DNA from: Thermoplasmata archaeon
GTDB taxonomy: Archaea; Thermoplasmatota; Thermoplasmata; Lutacidiplasmatales; UBA184
Assembly (NCBI GenBank): GCA_028864975.1
Contig: JAGWLG010000001.1
Span: 124,001-188,000, forward strand
Direction: 5' to 3'
Length of the DNA stretch: 64,000 bases
This document shows, in pieces, positions 58,850 through 64,000 of this stretch. Under the pieces are notes generated by a model. It did not search any database. It saw only the letters and a program-made list of their open reading frames with translations, and was not told the origin of the DNA. The translations under genes and the position numbers were made by a program. The stretch's first letter is position 1. Each line of letters opens with the position of its first letter.

Positions 58850-59685
58850 TGATCTCCGCTCGCGCGCCGTCCGTCCTTGGCGTCGATGGCTCCGACCAGC
58901 ATCCGAGCCGCGGGGGGCGCGACCAGTGGCTGGGTCCTCTCCAGGAATCCGGTCACCTTGCCCCGGAGCTGCTGAAACTCCTCCAGCGCCGAATCCATCG
59001 TTTCACGCCAGGCCTTCAGCGAATCTTCCGTGACATGGAGGGGAAGACACGTGCGCGCGTAATCCTCCTCATAACCTTCCCACGAAAGCTCGGCGACCGC
59101 TTCGTTCCTGAGGTCAACGCCGAGAAGGTTCCGGTACATGGCAGGGCGCTCCTCGTACCCGGAGAGGAGGACGCGCACGGATGCCAGTCGTCGCTCTGCC
59201 CGCTCCGGCTCACCCTCGATAAGGGCCATCGGAAGGAAGCAGGCTTGGGCATGCTCCTCGGACATGCCCGCCACCGCGAACTGCCGGATGTGCACGTCAT
59301 GGAGCTTCAAGACGTATTCCTGCAGAAGGCCTAGACCTTCCCTAAGGATGGCGACGGGGACGTCCGAACCGGAGAGCATGCGTTGTCCGATCTCTGCGAA
59401 CCGGTGTAGCAGGGGCTCAAGGATCCGCGAGCGCTCCTCGCGCAGTTCTTGCTGAAGCACTCCGAGGAGGTTCCCGACCGGCAACTTCGTCTCGCCCGCG
59501 CGCTTCGCCGTCGGAAGGCTCCGACGGCTCCTTCGTCGTGTCCGTAAGATACGTTGTTCGAGCCTGGGGAAAGGACGGAAGCGGTGTTCAGGGGACCGGA
59601 GCGCTGTTGCGTTGTCCACCAACTCGGAGGGATGCGGTTTCTTTCCTGACTGGACGTCCCCGGTCGGGAGCACATCGTCGTTCAT
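58846..59685 (-). CDS. Uncharacterised all-helical protein upstream of fhs
   Basis: 279 residues from ATG 59685. The first about 75 residues are charged and variable; the rest is predicted helical: VGNLLGVLQQELREERSRIL, LREGLGLLQEYVLKLHDVHIRQF and KAWRETMDSALEEFQQLRG. The segment LKLHDVHIRQFAV has a His-x3-His-like pair, which faintly recalls hemerythrin, but the full set of ligands is not evident. Function unknown. Its stop overlaps fhs, and it follows a hemerythrin-like gene by 25 bases on the same strand. Confidence 0.6.
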   Translation of the reverse strand: MNDDVLPTGDVQSGKKPHPSELVDNATALRSPEHRFRPFPRLEQRILRTRRRSRRSLPTAKRAGETKLPVGNLLGVLQQELREERSRILEPLLHRFAEIGQRMLSGSDVPVAILREGLGLLQEYVLKLHDVHIRQFAVAGMSEEHAQACFLPMALIEGEPERAERRLASVRVLLSGYEERPAMYRNLLGVDLRNEAVAELSWEGYEEDYARTCLPLHVTEDSLKAWRETMDSALEEFQQLRGKVTGFLERTQPLVAPPAARMLVGAIDAKDGRRASGDH

Positions 59686-59710
59686 GGGGGCCGCTCCCTT
59701 AGGCCAGAAA

Positions 59711-60376
59711 CTAGTCCGCGGAGGGTCCGATCTCCGACGCCCACTCGAGGACCAGGATCTCGGCGGGGATGGAAGGAACAGCTTGAGAACGCATCTTCCG
59801 GAGCAGTCGCAGTTGTTCGTCCTTCGAAAGCCACTCGCTGAGGTGGACATGGAGCAGTTCTTCCTCGCGTCCTAGATGTCGCTCGATCCGATCCGCCTCG
59901 GCCCGGAAAAGGTGGGCGAGCTCGGAAGCACGAGCCGGGGAGACCAGCCGGTCCGGCTCGTCGTCGGGGATGGAGAGCTCAGAGACCCGCTTCTGGAACA
60001 GGCGGGCCCTCGGATGTTCCGCCTGGCACTCCAAGAGGCCATCGAAGATGCGGGGGTCGGTCTTCGGCTGGAGCACCGCGTTCACGAGCTCCTCCTGCGC
60101 GTAGTGGAAACCGAGCACGTAATCCCCGTGGATCTCCACAGCGCGCCGGATGGCTTGACGGCTCAATCCCAGCTCCGCGGGGATACGGTCCGCCGTTCGC
60201 CGGATGCAACTGGCGAGCAGGACCATGAGGGTGTTCTGTCGGTAGAGCTCGAACGCCAGGTCGCTCGAGGAGGAGAGCAGGGGTGGACGCACGGCACGTC
60301 GGTAGGGCGGAGGCAGGGACGCGACGCTGGATGGCTGCGCAAGGAGGGCGCCGGAGGGTGGACGCTCGGGGGTCAT
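59711..60376 (-). CDS. Hemerythrin-like protein
   Basis: About 221 residues from ATG 60376 (ATG-like start at 60439 gives 242). A four-helix bundle with hemerythrin-type ligand candidates: His in EIHGDYVLGFHYAQEELVN (H-x4-E), His in CQAEHPRARL, and His/Glu in RIERHLGREEELLHVHL (H-x4-E and H-x-H). A di-iron site for oxygen or nitric oxide sensing or storage is possible. An N-terminal Pro/Ser-rich stretch is not conserved. Upstream of the helical-protein gene and fhs on the same strand, so probably in their operon. Confidence 0.6.
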   Translation of the reverse strand: MTPERPPSGALLAQPSSVASLPPPYRRAVRPPLLSSSSDLAFELYRQNTLMVLLASCIRRTADRIPAELGLSRQAIRRAVEIHGDYVLGFHYAQEELVNAVLQPKTDPRIFDGLLECQAEHPRARLFQKRVSELSIPDDEPDRLVSPARASELAHLFRAEADRIERHLGREEELLHVHLSEWLSKDEQLRLLRKMRSQAVPSIPAEILVLEWASEIGPSAD

Positions 60377-60488
60377 GGGTGTCGAGGGGCCGGAAGTGGA
60401 TGTCAAAGGTCCGTGGAATCGAATCCACGTGGGAGACATCCTGCCGCCCCGGGAAGGGCCTCAAGGCTAGAAGGATCGCCCGCGGGCT

Positions 60489-62114
60489 TCAGATGGAGGG
60501 GCCACCACGCGCCGGGGCGCCGCCCCCCGAGCCGCCCTTCCCCGTCGACTTCGACGCAATGGTGTCGTTGACACGCAGCACCATGACGGCCGCCTCGGTC
60601 GCGCTCAGGATCGCTTGGCGTCCGACCCTCACGGGCTCGACCGCCACGCCGGACATGTCCGCGATGCGAGCGGCGAGAACGTCCACGCCGGCATCGTGCT
60701 CCCCGGCTCGGTGCCGACGCTTCAGTTCGATCAGCGCGCCGACCTTGTCCATCCCAGCGTTCTCTGCGAGGGTCATCGGGAGCACCTCGAGAGCGCCCGC
60801 GAAGGCATGGACGGCCATTTGTTCACGGCCTCCGAGGGTGTTCGCGTAGTCCCGAAGGTCGGAGGAGATCTCCACCGCGGAAGCGCCAGCCCCAGTCACC
60901 ACCGCGCCGTCTTCGAGCGCGAGTCCCACCGTGGAAATGGCGTCAACGAGCGAGCGCTCGGCTTCGTCCACCACGTGCTCGGTCCCCCCGCGGACCAGCA
61001 GGCTCACGGCCCTGGCGTTCCGGCATCCCAGAACGAAGGTCATGCGGTCCTCGCCCACCTTGCGCTCTTCCACGAGGGCCGCGTGCCCCAGGGCCCCGGG
61101 CTCGAGTTCCGCCCATCGGCTCACAAGGTCTCCCCCCGTGGCCTTCGAGAGCAGCTCCAGGTCCGACCGCTTGATCCTGCTCACCGCGAGCACCTTGTTA
61201 CGCGCGAGATAGAGCTGGGCCGCGTCGTCGATGCCCTTCTCGCAAAGCACGACATTCGCGCCAGATCGAAGGACCTGATCGACCATCTCCCGGACCATAC
61301 GGTCCTCCTCTGAGAGATAGGCCTCGATCTCGTTCGGGGCGGTGATGCGGACCTCGGTCGTCGTTTCCGCCTTACGCACCTCGAGCGCGGACTCCATGAG
61401 CGCGATGCGCGCATCTTGGATCCTACGTGGCATCCCAGGATGAGCTACGTCCTTGTCCAGGATGAGCCCCTCGACAAGCTCGGTGTCCGCAAGATCGCCC
61501 CCCTGCTTCTTCACGAGCTGGATGTTCTTGCGGTCGCACCGAAGCCTTCCGCCCTCCTTTTCGACCACAGCGCGGACCGCGCGAACGGTGAGCACGGAAA
61601 GGAAGGAACGGTCCGCGGAGACCCCCTTGGACATCATCGAGGTCATGGCCACCTTGCGCAGGGCCTCGGTGTCGGCCGCCTCGAGGGTCCTCTGGCCTTG
61701 GGAGAGGACGCGGGTGGCACGGTCCGCGGCCAGTCGGTATCCTTGGGTGATGATCGTTGGGTGGATCCCCTGGTCCAGGAGCTCTTCCGCTGCCCGCAGG
61801 AGCTCTCCCGCAAGGATGACCGAGGTCTTCGTGCCGTCGCCGCACTCCTCGTCCTGGGTCTTCGCCACCTCGACCAACATCTTCGCTGCGGGGTGTTCGA
61901 CCTCCATGAACTTCAGGATGGTCGCCCCATCGTTCGTGATGACGATGTCACCGGAAGGTTGGACGAGCATCTTGTCCATCCCTCTTGGACCGAGTGTCGT
62001 TCTCAAGGTCTCTGCGACAGAGCGGGCGGCCTCGATGTTCGCGTGCTGGGCGTCCTTTCCGGTCTCTCGGGTCGTCCCTTCTCGTAGTAGGATCACAGGG
62101 GTTCCGGCGAGCAT
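60489..62114 (-). CDS. thsA: Thermosome subunit (group II chaperonin)
   Basis: 541 residues. ATP-dependent protein-folding chaperonin ring subunit. Motifs include LRTTLGPRGMDKMLV, ITNDGATILKFMEVEHPAAK, the catalytic GDGTKTSVILAGELL, and VVTGAGASAVEISSDLRDYA. The C-terminal tail is Gly/Ser/Lys-rich rather than the Met/Gly repeats of many homologues. ATG 62114 has a short leader; a TTATCC TATA-like box lies near 62150 on the minus strand. Confidence 0.96.
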   Translation of the reverse strand: MLAGTPVILLREGTTRETGKDAQHANIEAARSVAETLRTTLGPRGMDKMLVQPSGDIVITNDGATILKFMEVEHPAAKMLVEVAKTQDEECGDGTKTSVILAGELLRAAEELLDQGIHPTIITQGYRLAADRATRVLSQGQRTLEAADTEALRKVAMTSMMSKGVSADRSFLSVLTVRAVRAVVEKEGGRLRCDRKNIQLVKKQGGDLADTELVEGLILDKDVAHPGMPRRIQDARIALMESALEVRKAETTTEVRITAPNEIEAYLSEEDRMVREMVDQVLRSGANVVLCEKGIDDAAQLYLARNKVLAVSRIKRSDLELLSKATGGDLVSRWAELEPGALGHAALVEERKVGEDRMTFVLGCRNARAVSLLVRGGTEHVVDEAERSLVDAISTVGLALEDGAVVTGAGASAVEISSDLRDYANTLGGREQMAVHAFAGALEVLPMTLAENAGMDKVGALIELKRRHRAGEHDAGVDVLAARIADMSGVAVEPVRVGRQAILSATEAAVMVLRVNDTIASKSTGKGGSGGGAPARGGPSI

Positions 62115-62204
62115 CTTCGCGCCTCATGGCGGGATGGCCTCGCGTCCCGGATAAGGAGCCCGTCGAACCCGGTTCACGAAGCCGATGGGGCGGACCCGAG
62201 GTCC

Positions 62205-63128
62205 CTACGCGACGTAGGTGAGCCAGTCCTCATGGCGAGGGGAGCGGCCTCGAAGGCAGTCGTCGTAGGCGCCCTGCAGTCTCCGGGTGACGGGGTAGGA
62301 CCCCTCGCCGATCGGTCGCCCATCCACCTCGCGGATAGGAGTGATCCCGGCAGCGGTGCCGCTGAAGAAGAGCTCGTCGGCCGTGAAGAGCTCCTCGCGG
62401 GTGAAATCTACGCGGCGGAACTCGATCCCTTCCTCCTGAGCGAGCTGAATGACGGTGTCGCGCGTAACCCCACGAAGTATCCCTGAGCTGGCGGGGGGTG
62501 TGCTAAGCACCTTGTCCCGGACCCGGAAGACGTTCTCCCCTGGCCCCTCCGCGACCATGCCTGAGGAATTGAGCAGGATCGCCTCGTCATAGCCTGAGGC
62601 GCTCGCCTCCATCTTGGCGAGAGCGCCGTTCGCGTAGTTGGCCGCGCACTTGGCCTGGGGAGGGAGCGACCGCGCATCGTTACGCACCCAGCTCGACACG
62701 GTGGCCCGGACTCCCTTCTCCTGCCCCTCCTTCCCCAGGTAGGCACCCCACTCCCACATCGCTACCGCCACTTGGATCGGACAGTTCGTGGGGTCGAGCC
62801 CCATCTCGCCGTAGCCTGAGAATGCGATGGGTCGGAGGTACGCCTCAGGGACGCCGTTTGCGCGAACCAAGTCCTTGCAGGCAACGTGCAGCTCTTCTGA
62901 CGAGAAGGGGAGCTTCATACGATAGATCTTGGCGCTGTTGAGGAAGCGTTCGACATGCTCCCGCAGTCGGAAGATGGCAGGACCGTTCAGGGCACGGTGG
63001 CTTCGGATCCCCTCGAAAATGGCGTAGCCGTAGTGCAGACCGTGGGTGAGCACGTGCACCTTGGCGGCAGGCCACTCCACGAGCCTGCCGTCCAGCCAGA
63101 TCTTCTTGAGAGGATGGATCGCGACCAC
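62205..63128 (-). CDS. ilvE: Branched-chain amino-acid aminotransferase
   Basis: PLP class IV aminotransferase for Val, Leu and Ile, 307 residues. N-terminal KKIWLDGRLVEWPAAKVHVL and HGLHYGYAIFEGIR, the PLP Lys in QAKCAANYANGALAK, the GYDEAILLNSSGMVAEGPGENVF block and FSGTAAGITPIREVDGR identify the family. The long open frame reaches 63320, but a TTTAAG box 27 bases upstream supports GTG 63128 as a leaderless start (GTG 63137 is possible). Divergent from cpgS. Confidence 0.93.
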   Translation of the reverse strand: MVAIHPLKKIWLDGRLVEWPAAKVHVLTHGLHYGYAIFEGIRSHRALNGPAIFRLREHVERFLNSAKIYRMKLPFSSEELHVACKDLVRANGVPEAYLRPIAFSGYGEMGLDPTNCPIQVAVAMWEWGAYLGKEGQEKGVRATVSSWVRNDARSLPPQAKCAANYANGALAKMEASASGYDEAILLNSSGMVAEGPGENVFRVRDKVLSTPPASSGILRGVTRDTVIQLAQEEGIEFRRVDFTREELFTADELFFSGTAAGITPIREVDGRPIGEGSYPVTRRLQGAYDDCLRGRSPRHEDWLTYVA

Positions 63129-63152
63129 AGTTGGCACCTGGGACCCCCGCCC

Positions 63153-63158
63153 CTTAAA
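63153..63158 (-). promoter_or_regulatory. TATA-like box for ilvE
   Basis: TTTAAG on the minus strand, centred 27-28 bases before GTG 63128. It is the only AT-rich block between ilvE and cpgS. Confidence 0.45.
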
Positions 63159-63216
63159 CTCGCGGTCAAGCACCCCACACCATCGGCTCATCTTTCCTAG
63201 GCGCAGAGGGACTTCC

Positions 63217-64000
63217 ATGTGCGCCGAGCGAGTGGTGATCATGGGCGCGGCGGGCCGGGACTTCCACAATTTCAACACGCTCTTCCGGGGTCGCCGCCAG
63301 TACGAGGTTGTCGCCTTCACCGCCGCTCAGATCCCGAACATCACGGGACGGTGCTACCCGGCCAGCTTGGCAGGACCGGGGTATCCGGAAGGCATCCCCA
63401 TCGTCCCGGAGGAGGAGCTTCCCGGTTTGGTGCATCGAGAAGGTGTGGACCTCGTCGTCCTCTCTTACTCGGACCTGCGGCATGAGTCGGTCATGCACCA
63501 AGCCTCCATCGCACTCGCCGCCGGGGGGAGTTTCCTCCTGCCTGGTCCTCGCCAGACCATGCTCCGGTCGAGACTTCCAGTGATCAGTGTCGGGGCGGTG
63601 CGGACGGGTTGTGGGAAGAGTCCCGTGAGCCGGTTCATCTCGCGGTTGCTCGCCTGGCACGGGCTCCGGGTGGCCGTCGTCCGCCACCCCATGCCCTATG
63701 GCGACTTGGAGAAACAGGCCGTCCAACGATTCTCGAAGATCGGTGACCTTGCTCGCGCGCACTGCACGATCGAAGAGCGAGAAGAGTACGAGCCCCACAT
63801 CCGAGAGGGCTCGGTGGTCTGGGCCGGAGTGGATTACGAGGAGATCCTGCGCCGCGCCGAGCGGGAGTCCGACGTCATCCTTTGGGATGGAGGGAACAAC
63901 GACCTCCCCTTCTTCGCCCCCGACCTCAACATCGTCCTGGCGGACCCGCTGCGGGCAGGGCACGAGGTTGCCTACCATCCCGGAGAAGCGAACTTCCGGA
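63217..64000 (+). CDS. cpgS: Cyclic 2,3-diphosphoglycerate synthetase family protein (3'-truncated)
   Basis: 261 residues are visible before the window ends in frame. The N-terminus RVVIMGAAGRDFHNFNTLFRG and VVAFTAAQIPNITGRCYP match the family, and a P-loop-like stretch GAVRTGCGKSPVSRFISR (about residues 129-146) is followed by SDVILWDGGNNDLPFF. The family forms the intramolecular phosphoanhydride of cyclic 2,3-diphosphoglycerate, a stabilising solute in some methanogens, but many non-methanogen members are uncharacterised GTPase-like proteins. The exact function here is therefore open. ATG 63217 starts right at the domain. Confidence 0.85.
   Translation, partial: MCAERVVIMGAAGRDFHNFNTLFRGRRQYEVVAFTAAQIPNITGRCYPASLAGPGYPEGIPIVPEEELPGLVHREGVDLVVLSYSDLRHESVMHQASIALAAGGSFLLPGPRQTMLRSRLPVISVGAVRTGCGKSPVSRFISRLLAWHGLRVAVVRHPMPYGDLEKQAVQRFSKIGDLARAHCTIEEREEYEPHIREGSVVWAGVDYEEILRRAERESDVILWDGGNNDLPFFAPDLNIVLADPLRAGHEVAYHPGEANFR

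Overview
The window is high-GC archaeal DNA. Archaeal hallmarks are a replication factor C small subunit, a Hjc-type Holliday junction resolvase, aPelota, a thermosome subunit, a cyclic 2,3-diphosphoglycerate synthetase homologue and a tRNA-Ser with an intron. TATA-like elements lie about 25-30 bases upstream of many start codons, which implies leaderless transcripts. The gene mix (glyoxylate shunt, fatty-acid and alcohol oxidation, formate-tetrahydrofolate ligase, two-component signalling) suggests an aerobic heterotroph. A high-GC Thermoplasmatota-like euryarchaeon is my best guess, but this is inference and no 16S gene is present.

Layout. 1-3.7 kb: rfcS, moaC and moaB, thioredoxin, a GNAT enzyme and tRNA-Arg(CCU). 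3.7-9.8 kb: a methyltransferase, an aceB-aceA glyoxylate operon, a small DUF5678-like protein and an HD hydrolase. 10-18.4 kb: a five-gene cluster of a giant TPR protein with a RING-like Cys cluster, a membrane protein, and three zinc-ribbon proteins, one of them with an SPFH/band-7 domain. 18.4-24.2 kb: zinc-ribbon protein, AAA+ ATPase, Hjc, thiolase-DUF35 pair, tRNA-Ser(GCU) with a T-loop intron, Nudix-like protein and 3-hydroxyacyl-CoA dehydrogenase. 24.2-30 kb: a large surface protein built of short beta-type repeats, two very small genes and a DUF2130 coiled-coil protein.

30-36.7 kb: SCP2 protein followed by an alcohol/aldehyde oxidation operon (iron ADH, ALDH, SRPBCC, GMC oxidoreductase, membrane protein, cupin). 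36.7-43.1 kb: a thioredoxin-like protein, a Cys-rich HTH regulator with TusA, a membrane protein, APS reductase, PurT, a glycosyltransferase and an ICMT-like methyltransferase. 43.1-47.6 kb: pelA with an unknown partner, then divergent padR-ABC exporter genes. 47.6-50 kb: OsmC, a cupredoxin-like protein and a DoxX-like membrane protein. 50-56.3 kb: a regulatory block of four paralogous paired-CBS proteins, UspA, a pseudo-receiver, a PAS histidine kinase and a REC-HTH regulator. 56.4-64 kb: phosphoribosyltransferase, formate-THF ligase, two helical proteins (one hemerythrin-like), thermosome, IlvE and a 3'-truncated cpgS.

Together, alcohol to aldehyde to acid oxidation, beta-oxidation-type enzymes and the glyoxylate shunt fit growth on C2-yielding lipids or alcohols. 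The strongest novelty candidates are the T-loop tRNA intron, the zinc-ribbon/SPFH/TPR cluster, the bidirectional promoters (one with an operator-like repeat and an undescribed 53-residue gene), and the CBS regulatory block with repeated promoter and operator motifs.
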